Assembly: GCA_934621665.1 (NCBI GenBank)
Contig: CAKTUT010000033.1
Location: forward strand, 1-12,958
DNA length: 12,958 bases
DNA from: an uncultured Oscillospiraceae bacterium
GTDB taxonomy: Bacteria; Bacillota; Clostridia; Oscillospirales; Oscillospiraceae
Direction: 5' to 3'
Shown here: in pieces, positions 6,690 through 12,958 of the stretch
Numbering within the stretch: position 1 is the stretch's first letter
Layout of the letters: every line of letters begins with the position of its first letter
Notes under the pieces: generated by a model
The model's input: only the letters and a program-made list of their open reading frames with translations
What the model was told of the DNA's origin: nothing
The model's database searches: none
Made by a program: the position numbers and the translations under genes

Positions 6690-7169
6690 ATGTCAATTGA
6701 AAAGGTACGTGCGTACTTTACGTCACTTGGAATTGCAGATCGGATTCAGGAGTTTGACGTATCCAGCGCCACGGTAGAGCTTGCGGCACAGGCGCTTTCG
6801 GTTGATGATGCGCGGATTGCAAAGACGCTGTCATTCCTGACCGACGAGAAGTGTATTCTGATTGTCGCGGCGGGTGACGCGCGCATCGACAATAAAAAAT
6901 ACAAGGCGCGCTTTGGTGTCAAGGCAAAGATGCTGCCGCATGACGATGTGCCGGAGAAAATCGGTCATGCGGTTGGTGGTGTGTGTCCATTTGCGGTAAA
7001 CGACGGCGTGGAGGTCTGGCTGGATGAATCGCTCAGACGATTTGAGACGGTTTTTCCTGCCTGCGGCAGTGGGAACAGCGCCATTGAACTGACGATCCCG
7101 GAGCTGGAGCAGTATTCCAATTGCAGCGGCTGGGTTGACGTGTGCAAGGACTGGCAGACGGAAAGCTAA
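6690..7169 (+). CDS. YbaK/EbsC-fold aminoacyl-tRNA deacylase (ProX-like)
   Basis: A 159-residue protein of the YbaK/ProRS-editing-domain superfamily, probably a free-standing deacylase of mischarged tRNA. The catalytic lysine is K45 in RIAKTLSF. KYKARFGVKAKML and GHAVGGVCPF (about residues 92-101) match the conserved substrate-binding loops, and the C-terminal CGSGNSAIELT matches the GxxNxxxEL element of this branch. It is more like the EbsC/ProX group than classical YbaK, so its substrate (Ala-, Cys- or another tRNA) cannot be fixed by sequence. AGGGAGG upstream supports ATG 6690. It is divergent from ybaK, from which it differs strongly, so this is not a recent duplication. It is followed by its own terminator. 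Confidence 0.92.
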   Translation: MSIEKVRAYFTSLGIADRIQEFDVSSATVELAAQALSVDDARIAKTLSFLTDEKCILIVAAGDARIDNKKYKARFGVKAKMLPHDDVPEKIGHAVGGVCPFAVNDGVEVWLDESLRRFETVFPACGSGNSAIELTIPELEQYSNCSGWVDVCKDWQTES

Positions 7170-7176
7170 TTGTCTT

Positions 7177-7203
7177 ATCCGCCCATCCGGGCGGATGTTT
7201 TTC
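7177..7203 (+). terminator. Rho-independent terminator after the 6690 gene
   Basis: ATCCGCCC (7177-7184) pairs with GGGCGGAT (7189-7196) around ATCC, followed by GTTTTTC. It lies 8 bases after the upstream stop codon and 49 bases before the protease gene. I see no clear promoter between this hairpin and 7252. Confidence 0.85.
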
Positions 7204-7251
7204 GACTTTTTGCAAATACTACCCTCTGAAAACGCTTTCGGAGGGGTTATT

Positions 7252-7959
7252 ATGGCAGAGGAAAAGCAGGAAACACGCGCACAGGCGGAGCAGCAGTTGG
7301 TTGACCTGGGCGCATCTACAACGCGCTCAAGCAGAGGAAATATCTACACACTGACGATTATCGGCCAGATTGAGGGACATCAGGCGCTGCCGGAGAACGT
7401 CAAGACAACAAAGTATGAACATGTGATTCCACTGCTTGCTGCGGTGGAGGAGCGTGAGGAGATTGACGGCCTTTTGCTGCTGCTCAACACAGTGGGCGGT
7501 GATATTGAAGCGGGGCTTGCAATTGCGGAGCTGATTGCCGGGATGAAAAAGCCGACGGTATCCCTTGTGCTTGGCGGCGGTCATTCTATCGGCATTCCGC
7601 TTGCCGTATCTGCCAAAACGTGCATGATTGTTCCCACGGCCAGTATGACGGTGCATCCCGTGCGCATGACCGGGCTTGTGGTTGGCGCGCCGCAGACGTA
7701 TGCCTATTTTAACCGCATTCAGGAGCAGATCGTCGATTTTGTCACGGCCAACAGCAAGATTTCTCGAGAGAGCTTCTTGCAGTATATGATGGCGACGGAC
7801 GAGCTGGCTACCGACGTTGGCACGGTGATCTACGGCAGGGAAGCGGTGCAGTGCGGACTGATGGACCGGCTTGGAAGCCTGAGCGACGCGCTGGAAGCGC
7901 TGCACCGACAAATCGCAAAAAAGCGAAAGCAGTCGGAACAAAAACAGGCATCCCGCTAA
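7252..7959 (+). CDS. tepA: ClpP-fold serine protease, TepA type
   Basis: A 235-residue cytoplasmic protein of the ClpP/crotonase-fold serine protease family. The oxyanion strand NTVGGDIEAGLAI starts at residue 79, the nucleophile is S112 in GGGHSIGIP, the likely catalytic histidine is H135 in MTVHPVRMTG, and an acidic residue follows at D183 or D188 in TDELATDVG. The C-terminus is a basic, glutamine-rich tail. GGAGGGG at 7240-7246 fixes the ATG at 7252 over an upstream extension from 7135 that would overlap the previous gene. In Bacillus subtilis the TepA (YmfB) gene lies directly before spoIIIE; here uppP is between them, so synteny supports the call. The family was linked to signal-peptide or translocation-related proteolysis, but its substrates are not known from this sequence. 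It lacks an obvious Clp ATPase partner nearby. Confidence 0.9.
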   Translation: MAEEKQETRAQAEQQLVDLGASTTRSSRGNIYTLTIIGQIEGHQALPENVKTTKYEHVIPLLAAVEEREEIDGLLLLLNTVGGDIEAGLAIAELIAGMKKPTVSLVLGGGHSIGIPLAVSAKTCMIVPTASMTVHPVRMTGLVVGAPQTYAYFNRIQEQIVDFVTANSKISRESFLQYMMATDELATDVGTVIYGREAVQCGLMDRLGSLSDALEALHRQIAKKRKQSEQKQASR

Positions 7960-8055
7960 AATGGATGGAAATATCCGCCGAGTTGTGATAATATAGTATC
8001 ATGTCCGGCTGCGGCCTTGCCGCGCCTGATAGATTTTTTGCTCGGAGGGTCGGAT

Positions 8056-8886
8056 ATGACCTATTGGACCGCGATTCTTCTGGGTCTGGTGCAGGGAGCG
8101 GCAGAATTTCTGCCAGTCTCCAGCTCCGGACACCTGTCCATATTACAAAACTTCCTGCATATCGGTTTGCCGGAGGATCAGCTGCTGTTTGATGTGCTGC
8201 TCCATCTGGGGACGCTTGCGGCAGTCATTCTGGCATTTTGGAATGACGTGCGCACGCTTTTTTCAGAGGGACTTTGCATGGTGCACCTGAGAAAGCTGCG
8301 TCGCGGGCAAAAGCCCGATCGGTTGAAACGCCGGATGATTCTGTTTATCATTTTGGGGACACTTCCGCTGCTGGCAGTGGTATTTATCAAGGATGCTGTG
8401 GAGTCACTTTACAGCAACACGTTCTTCATCGGCTTTGCATTTATCCTGACAGGCGTGCTGCTGTTTGCAGCAGACCGAATGGGGCACGGCAATAAGAATG
8501 AAAAAAGTGCCACGCTCGGCGATATTCTGATTGTAGGACTTGCACAGGCGGTTGCCGTTACGCCGGGGCTTTCGCGCTCGGGTACGACAATTTCGGTTGG
8601 AATGTTGCGCGGCTTTGACCGCAGCTTTGCAGTGCGATTTTCGTTTTTGCTCTCTTTCCCGGCAGTGCTTGGAGCAAACATCCTGACGCTGATTGATGCG
8701 GTGCAGGCAGGCGTGAACGCGTCGCTGCTGCCGATGTATCTTGCAGGTGTGGCGGCGGCGTTTGTCTCTGGCTATGTGTCCATCTATCTTCTTCGGATGT
8801 TGGTGCAGCGCGGGCGCTTCGGCGGCTTTGCGTATTACTGCTGGGGCGCGGGACTTGTGACATTGATTCTTTCATTGGTAGCGTGA
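8056..8886 (+). CDS. uppP: Undecaprenyl-diphosphate phosphatase
   Basis: A 276-residue integral membrane protein (BacA/UppP family) that converts undecaprenyl pyrophosphate to undecaprenyl phosphate, the lipid carrier for peptidoglycan and other wall polymers. It also gives some bacitracin tolerance. Both active-site motifs are present: QGAAE (Q13 to E17, the (E/Q)xxxE motif) with PVSSSGH ending at H26, and PGLSRSGTT (P170 to T178). About seven hydrophobic segments are visible, with basic loops near residues 78-95. The ATG at 8056 follows TCGGAGGG (8042-8049) at ideal spacing; a TTG 39 bases upstream (8017) is in frame but lacks such a site. The 96-base gap after tepA contains an AT-rich stretch with an extended -10-like TGTGATAAT (7984-7992) but no convincing -35. 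The ftsK ribosome binding site overlaps its stop codon. Confidence 0.95.
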   Translation: MTYWTAILLGLVQGAAEFLPVSSSGHLSILQNFLHIGLPEDQLLFDVLLHLGTLAAVILAFWNDVRTLFSEGLCMVHLRKLRRGQKPDRLKRRMILFIILGTLPLLAVVFIKDAVESLYSNTFFIGFAFILTGVLLFAADRMGHGNKNEKSATLGDILIVGLAQAVAVTPGLSRSGTTISVGMLRGFDRSFAVRFSFLLSFPAVLGANILTLIDAVQAGVNASLLPMYLAGVAAAFVSGYVSIYLLRMLVQRGRFGGFAYYCWGAGLVTLILSLVA

Positions 8887-8897
8887 GGTAATTGATC

Positions 8898-11615
8898 ATG
8901 GCGGGAAAAAGAGAAACAAAATCAACAGCCGCGGGCAAAGCGGCAAAAAATACCGCCGGCGGAAAGAAAAAGACAGGCGGTGCGCGCGCGGCAAAACAGC
9001 AGACGCCGGTTCGGCGTGAGGTCGGTGCGGTAGTGTGCCTGTTCCTCGGTGTGTTTACGGTGCTTTGCTGCTTTCGTGTGAATGCTGCGTTCTTGAACTT
9101 CATGTCAGCACTGTTCAAAGGGCTGATTGGTTCTGGATTTTACATACTGCCGTTTTCGTTTTTGCTGAGCTTCGTGATTTTGCTGCTGCATGATGGCAGA
9201 CCGGTGCGACTGCGCGTGACATGCGCGTTTTTGATGGCGCTGACCAGTGGTTCACTGGTACATCTGGTAGGTGACCAGATGAGCGCTGACTGGTCGTTTG
9301 CCATGATCGGCGAGCTCTGGGACAGCGGCGTGGCGCTTCAATCCGGCGGTCTGCTGGCAGGCTTTCTGGCGCAGCTGCTGGAGCTGATTATCAGCCGCGT
9401 TGGAGCGGTAATTTTACTGCTTTGCGCATTGAGCATGGAGCTGATTACAGCGCTCAATATGACCATCGGCGGGATTATCACGGCGATTAAGAATCGCCCG
9501 CGTGTAGAGTATGATGAGCCAAAGCGCGAGCATCCTGACCCCGCCGAGGTACTGGTCAACCATGTGGCGCAAAAGCACATTAAACACGAAGAACGCCGCC
9601 GCAGCAGCCGCGTCAGCGATTTTGATCTGCCGGTGGACGAGCCGCCGCTGAAAGCAGCGGGGAAGCGCAAAAAAATAGAAGAGCAGCCGACAGAGGAACG
9701 GCAGATTGTCTCGCCTGACCAGTTTTTGCTGGAGAAACGGCAGGCGGCGCGCCGCGCGCAGGATGCGCAGCAGCCGGAGGCTTCGACTGACGATGCGGCA
9801 GAACGGCAGGAAGATGAGCAGCGGCTTGATTCGTTGATTGCGCAGGCAGAGCCTGCCGCGCCGGTTGTATCGCTTCCACCAAAGCAGGCGCTTCCGCATG
9901 AATTTCCGCCGCTGGTGTTGGAAAAACAGCCATCTGTGTCTGCGCCCGCGCCGGAAAAGAAGCTGGAGCGCACAGCTGCGTCGGAGACGTCCGAAATGGA
10001 GCTTCCACCGCTGGAAATTCCGGAGGATAAGCCGCTGAAAAAGGAAGAAGTTCATCAGGAGGCGGCGAAGATTGCGCAGGAAATCGGCGAAGCGGAGCAG
10101 CTGGCCATCTATCAGTATCCGCCCGTGGAGCTTTTACGCTCGGGTGACGGCAAAACCGTGGACGGCACGGAGGAAATGCGCCAGAATGCAGAACGGCTGA
10201 ACGACACGCTTTCCAGCTTTGGCATCGAGGCACAGATCATCAATGTCACGCGCGGACCTACGGTCACGCGCTATGAGCTGGAGCTCAACCGCGGCATCAA
10301 GCTTTCCAAGGTGACGAACCTCGCGGATGATATTGCGCTGAGTCTTGGCTCAACCGGCGTCCGCATTGCGGCCATTCCGGATAAAATTTCAGTGGTTGGC
10401 ATCGAAGTGCCAAACCGCGCGGTATCAACGGTTCTGGCGCGCGATGTAATCGACTCGCCGGAATTCCGCAACAGCAAATCGCGCATCTCCTTTGCCGTAG
10501 GCAAGGACATCGGTGGCAAGTGCATCATCGGCAACATTGCAAAGCTGCCGCATATGCTCATTGCCGGTACAACCGGCTCTGGTAAATCGGTCTGTATGAA
10601 CAGCCTGATTATCTCGCTTTTGTATAAGGCAAAGCCCGACGAGGTCAAGCTTATTATGGTTGACCCGAAGATGGTTGAGCTTGGCGTATATAACGGTATT
10701 CCACATCTGCTTATCCCGGTAGTCACTGACCCGAAAAAGGCCGCTGGTGCGCTCCAGTGGGCTGTTACGGAGATGATGCGCCGCTACCGTATGATGGCGG
10801 ACGCAGGTGTGCGCGATCTTGACTCGTTCAACAAGATTGCCGCAAATTCGGATGAGCTGGAAACGATGCCGCAGATCGTGGTTGTGATTGACGAGCTGGC
10901 AGACCTGATGCTGGTTGCGGCGAAAGAAGTAGAAGAGTCGATCTGCCGCGTGGCGCAGATGGGTCGTGCGGCGGGCATTCACCTTGTGATTGCAACGCAG
11001 CGTCCGTCGGCCGATGTCATCACCGGCCTGATGAAAGCAAATATTCCGTCGCGCATTGCATTTGCGGTTGCATCAGCGATGGAGTCACGCATCATTCTCG
11101 ACACTGCCGGTGCGGAAAAGCTGGTGGGCAAGGGCGATATGCTCTACGCGCCTCTTGGCGAGGGCAAGCCCAAGCGTGTACAAGGCTGCTTCATCACCGA
11201 CGACGAGGTTCAAAGCGTTGTGGACTTCATCAAAAAGAGCGGCTCGGCGGAATACTCTGCGGATATCATCAGTGAGATCGACAAGAAAGCCGAACAGAGC
11301 GGAAAGGGGAGCGGCGGCGGTTCGACTGCGGTTGCGGCCGATGCGCCCGAAAGCGACGGCGACGAGATGACACCCGATGCAGTAGAGGTTCTGCTGGAAA
11401 CGGGACAGGCATCTGTCTCCATGCTCCAGCGGCGGCTGAAGCTCGGCTATGCGCGTGCGGCGCGGATCATGGACGAGCTTGAGGAAAAGGGCGTTGTCGG
11501 CCCGTTTGAGGGCTCAAAGCCGCGCCAGCTGCTTATCACACGTGAGCAGTGGGAGCAGATGAAAAATGGTGCGCCGTCGGATTTGAATCCGCCCGTGGAG
11601 GAAGAAATTCCGTAA
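8898..11615 (+). CDS. ftsK: DNA translocase FtsK/SpoIIIE
   Basis: A 905-residue membrane-anchored DNA pump that moves chromosomal DNA through the division or sporulation septum. After a basic, Ala/Gly/Lys-rich start there are four to five membrane segments (about residues 42-59, 76-97, 105-121, 150-190). Then comes a long charged linker rich in Glu, Pro and Gln (about 200-400), then the alpha and beta motor domains with Walker A GTTGSGKS (557-564) and Walker B VVVIDE ending at D665/E666, and QMGRAAGIHLVIATQRPSAD. The C-terminal gamma winged helix (about 823-890) contains LQRRLKLGYARAARIMDELE, which reads the orienting DNA sequence. GAGGT at 8885-8889, overlapping the uppP stop, supports ATG 8898 rather than the TTG at 8892. 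Whether it is the vegetative FtsK or sporulation SpoIIIE cannot be settled here; tepA synteny favours the SpoIIIE-type locus. Confidence 0.96.
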   Translation: MAGKRETKSTAAGKAAKNTAGGKKKTGGARAAKQQTPVRREVGAVVCLFLGVFTVLCCFRVNAAFLNFMSALFKGLIGSGFYILPFSFLLSFVILLLHDGRPVRLRVTCAFLMALTSGSLVHLVGDQMSADWSFAMIGELWDSGVALQSGGLLAGFLAQLLELIISRVGAVILLLCALSMELITALNMTIGGIITAIKNRPRVEYDEPKREHPDPAEVLVNHVAQKHIKHEERRRSSRVSDFDLPVDEPPLKAAGKRKKIEEQPTEERQIVSPDQFLLEKRQAARRAQDAQQPEASTDDAAERQEDEQRLDSLIAQAEPAAPVVSLPPKQALPHEFPPLVLEKQPSVSAPAPEKKLERTAASETSEMELPPLEIPEDKPLKKEEVHQEAAKIAQEIGEAEQLAIYQYPPVELLRSGDGKTVDGTEEMRQNAERLNDTLSSFGIEAQIINVTRGPTVTRYELELNRGIKLSKVTNLADDIALSLGSTGVRIAAIPDKISVVGIEVPNRAVSTVLARDVIDSPEFRNSKSRISFAVGKDIGGKCIIGNIAKLPHMLIAGTTGSGKSVCMNSLIISLLYKAKPDEVKLIMVDPKMVELGVYNGIPHLLIPVVTDPKKAAGALQWAVTEMMRRYRMMADAGVRDLDSFNKIAANSDELETMPQIVVVIDELADLMLVAAKEVEESICRVAQMGRAAGIHLVIATQRPSADVITGLMKANIPSRIAFAVASAMESRIILDTAGAEKLVGKGDMLYAPLGEGKPKRVQGCFITDDEVQSVVDFIKKSGSAEYSADIISEIDKKAEQSGKGSGGGSTAVAADAPESDGDEMTPDAVEVLLETGQASVSMLQRRLKLGYARAARIMDELEEKGVVGPFEGSKPRQLLITREQWEQMKNGAPSDLNPPVEEEIP

Positions 11616-11726
11616 GCCGATTGCAGTAAATCCCGGGAAACCGGTATTTATAGAAGTGTGCGAACGCACAAAAAATAGCATTGCATCCGGACGTATGTGC
11701 CGGAGCGACAGCTGGAGGTATGACAA

Positions 11727-12323
11727 ATGAAAAACCATGAGAAAATCAAACAACTGACCACGCTTGCGCTGCTGACTGCAATTGTTGTTGTATTGCAGCT
11801 TGTTGGCTCAAGCTTCCGCATCGGGCCGATCCCATTTTCGTTGGTGCTGGTACCGATCGTAGTGGGCGCAATTGTTCTGGGACCGGGCGCGGGTGCAATC
11901 CTTGGAACGGTGTTTGGCGTGATTGTGCTTTGGGGCGGCATTGGCGGCGCGGACGTGTTTACGGGAACGCTGTGGGCGGTCAGCCCGTTCTGGACAGCGT
12001 TGACGTGTCTTGCAAAGGGCGCGCTCTGCGGCGCGGTTGCCGGATGGGTGTATCATGCGTTGGAAGAAAAGGTGACGGTTGGCTGCATTGCGGCAGCAGT
12101 TGTCTGCCCAATTGTCAACACCGGTGTTTTCGCACTGTCGATGCTGACGGTGCTGCATAACGGCCTTGTCCGCTGCACCGAGCAGTTTGAGTGGGCAGGT
12201 GAGGCGGTTACGTTCCTGTTTGTTGGTGTAATCGGCATGAACTTCTTTGTAGAGCTTGGCATCAACGCCGTGCTCAGCGCAGCCATTGCAAGAATTGTAA
12301 AGGCTGTATTTAAAAAGCAATAA
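11727..12323 (+). CDS. ECF transporter S component (substrate unknown)
   Basis: A 198-residue membrane protein of the energy-coupling-factor transporter substrate-binding (S) class. It has about six hydrophobic helices and the usual layout: a short polar N-terminus (KNHEKIKQL), helix 1 LALLTAIVVVLQL with Ala residues that contact EcfT in this family, then a GPIPFSLVLVPIVVGAIVLGP segment, which is common in vitamin-type S proteins. The C-terminus is basic. No EcfA/EcfA'/EcfT genes lie in the window, so it probably shares a general energising module encoded elsewhere (group II ECF system). Vitamin or precursor specificity cannot be read from sequence. GGAGG (11714-11718) supports the ATG at 11727; an earlier ATG at 11720 is out of frame. 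The 111-base gap before it has no clear promoter. Confidence 0.87.
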   Translation: MKNHEKIKQLTTLALLTAIVVVLQLVGSSFRIGPIPFSLVLVPIVVGAIVLGPGAGAILGTVFGVIVLWGGIGGADVFTGTLWAVSPFWTALTCLAKGALCGAVAGWVYHALEEKVTVGCIAAAVVCPIVNTGVFALSMLTVLHNGLVRCTEQFEWAGEAVTFLFVGVIGMNFFVELGINAVLSAAIARIVKAVFKKQ

Positions 12324-12331
12324 GATTATCC

Positions 12332-12373
12332 CCGTCCGTTCTGCCGGAAAACGACAGAACGGACGGCTTTTTT
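12332..12373 (+). terminator. Strong rho-independent terminator after the ECF gene
   Basis: CCGTCCGTTCTG (12332-12343) pairs perfectly with CAGAACGGACGG (12355-12366), a 12 bp GC-rich stem with an 11-base loop, followed by CTTTTTT. It lies 8 bases after the stop codon. Confidence 0.93.
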
Positions 12374-12374
12374 A

Positions 12375-12532
12375 TTGCATGCAACGTGTGAAAATGTTGG
12401 TTTGTGTTGGATCGCGAATGCTGGCACGCAACAATTTTGCGCATTTTCGCGTAAAATGACGGATTCATACGTGTTTGCCGCGTTTTAGAAACGGGAAAAG
12501 ACGGAAAATTGGCGGAATGAAAATGGAAAATG
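12375..12532. promoter_or_regulatory. Repeat-bearing region before the dehydrogenase promoter
   Basis: This part of the 335-base intergenic region holds no ORF I can support. It contains a perfect 10 bp palindrome TTGCATGCAA (12375-12384) and the heptamer GAAAATG at 12390-12396, 12519-12525 and 12526-12532, with its reverse complement CATTTTC at 12442-12448. There is also an inverted repeat ATTTTGCGC (12434-12442) with GCGTAAAAT (12449-12457), one G-T pair and a 6-base loop. The tandem heptamers end 4 bases before the -35 box. Operator or upstream-activating function is inference. Confidence 0.45.
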
Positions 12533-12535
12533 ACG

Positions 12536-12564
12536 TTGACATTGGAATGTGAATGCGATAAAAT
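12536..12564 (+). promoter_or_regulatory. Sigma-A promoter of the dehydrogenase gene
   Basis: TTGACA (12536-12541), a 17-base spacer and TAAAAT (12559-12564) are nearly perfect. Start is predicted near 12571, giving a leader of about 88 bases. The leader has two small mutually exclusive hairpins (12579-12603 with 7 bp, 12601-12614 with 5 bp) and a GC-rich one, CCGCC/GGCGG, at 12619-12634. Confidence 0.85.
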
Positions 12565-12658
12565 ACAGGTAAATCCAAAAGAATTCAACATAATCCAATT
12601 CTTATTTTTATAAGGATTCCGCCTGGTTTGGCGGGTATTTTGGAAAGGAAGGTCAAAC

Positions 12659-12958
12659 ATGAAAACGAAAGCCGTTCGCATCCATGGCAAAATGGATCTG
12701 AGACTTGAGGAGATTGAGCTCCCGCAGGTTGGTCCGGACGACGTCCAGGTCAAGATCATCTCCGACTCTATCTGCATGAGCACCTACAAGGCTGCGGTTG
12801 AGGGCGAAGAGCATAAGCGCGTGCCCAACGACGTTGCCGAGCATCCCACCATTGTCGGCCATGAGTTCTGCGGCGTGATCACCGAGGTCGGTGAGAACTG
12901 GAAGAACAAGTATAAGGTCGGTCAGGGCTTTGCCATTCAGCCTGCCCACTTCTATAAG
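12659..12958 (+). CDS. Zinc-dependent alcohol/polyol dehydrogenase, 3' end missing
   Basis: The first 100 residues of a medium-chain dehydrogenase/reductase, cut by the window end. The GroES-like fold is recognisable: MKTKAVRIHG start, first zinc-ligand region SDSICMSTYKAA with C39, and IVGHEFCGVITEVGENW with catalytic-zinc ligands H68 and E69. The SICMSTYKA and KRVPNDVAEHP stretches resemble the L-sorbose-1-phosphate reductase (SorE)-like branch more than ethanol dehydrogenases, which would make the substrate a sugar phosphate or polyol. This is a recollection-based family call. AAGGAAGG upstream supports the ATG. Its strong promoter and repeat-rich upstream region suggest regulated, high-level expression. 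Confidence 0.9.
   Translation, partial: MKTKAVRIHGKMDLRLEEIELPQVGPDDVQVKIISDSICMSTYKAAVEGEEHKRVPNDVAEHPTIVGHEFCGVITEVGENWKNKYKVGQGFAIQPAHFYK

Noticed and set aside
5839..7169. Toxin-antitoxin or defence module
   Set aside because: All three proteins belong to recognisable housekeeping families (YbaK-fold deacylases, TSCPD) and no nuclease, NTPase or small toxin is present.
9338..9973. Minus-strand Ser/Cys-rich ORF opposite the ftsK linker
   Set aside because: Its low-complexity composition mirrors the GC-rich charged linker codons on the coding strand; no start signal.
11657..11676. Hairpin TGTGC/GCACA followed by AAAAAA as a terminator after ftsK
   Set aside because: Only 5 bp, and the run after it on the plus strand is A rather than T, so it would not terminate ftsK transcription.

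Overview
The window is ordinary-looking chromosomal DNA from a low-redundancy, moderately GC-rich (mid-50s percent by eye) Gram-positive bacterium. Most likely this is a Clostridia member of the Oscillospirales/Ruminococcaceae type. The evidence is strong AGGAGG-type ribosome binding sites, sigma-A promoters of near-consensus form, a SpoIIIE/FtsK translocase preceded by a TepA-type Clp-like protease (an arrangement also known from Bacillus subtilis), a YqeG-type HAD phosphatase, EF-P, and small Firmicutes families (TSCPD protein, acidic zinc-ribbon protein). The genus assignment is inference. No rRNA, tRNA, CRISPR array, insertion sequence, phage gene or toxin cassette was seen.

Layout: (1) 1-2673: the 3' part of leuS, then rpsU (ribosomal protein S21) with its own perfect-consensus promoter and a strong terminator. 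(2) 2682-3284, minus strand: an unrecognised cysteine-containing protein whose start region overlaps the promoter of the divergent yqeG. (3) 3285-5158: yqeG, then efp behind its own promoter and a long leader hairpin, then a very acidic zinc-ribbon protein, closed by a terminator. (4) 5232-6581, minus strand: a GNAT acetyltransferase of lower GC than its surroundings, isolated between two hairpins, and a two-gene unit ybaK + TSCPD protein with overlapping stop and ribosome binding site. (5) 6607-6658: a divergent promoter in which both strands use the same palindromic -35 hexamer. One side drives ybaK-TSCPD and the other drives a second YbaK-fold protein (6690-7169). (6) 7252-11615: tepA-like protease, uppP (undecaprenyl-pyrophosphate phosphatase) and ftsK/spoIIIE, all plus strand and probably an operon. 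(7) 11727-12373: an orphan ECF-transporter S component with a strong terminator. (8) 12374-12958: a 335-base intergenic region with repeated heptamers and a strong promoter, then the first 100 codons of a zinc-dependent alcohol/polyol dehydrogenase cut by the window end.

Functionally the window is dominated by translation and its quality control (LeuRS with an editing domain, S21, EF-P, two YbaK-fold trans-editing candidates) and by envelope/chromosome-segregation functions (UppP, FtsK/SpoIIIE). I did not find a convincing new multi-gene system. The points most worth a second look are the shared-(-35) divergent promoter between two deacylase paralogues, the hairpin leader of efp, the heptamer cluster ahead of the dehydrogenase, and the unrecognised minus-strand protein at 2682-3284.
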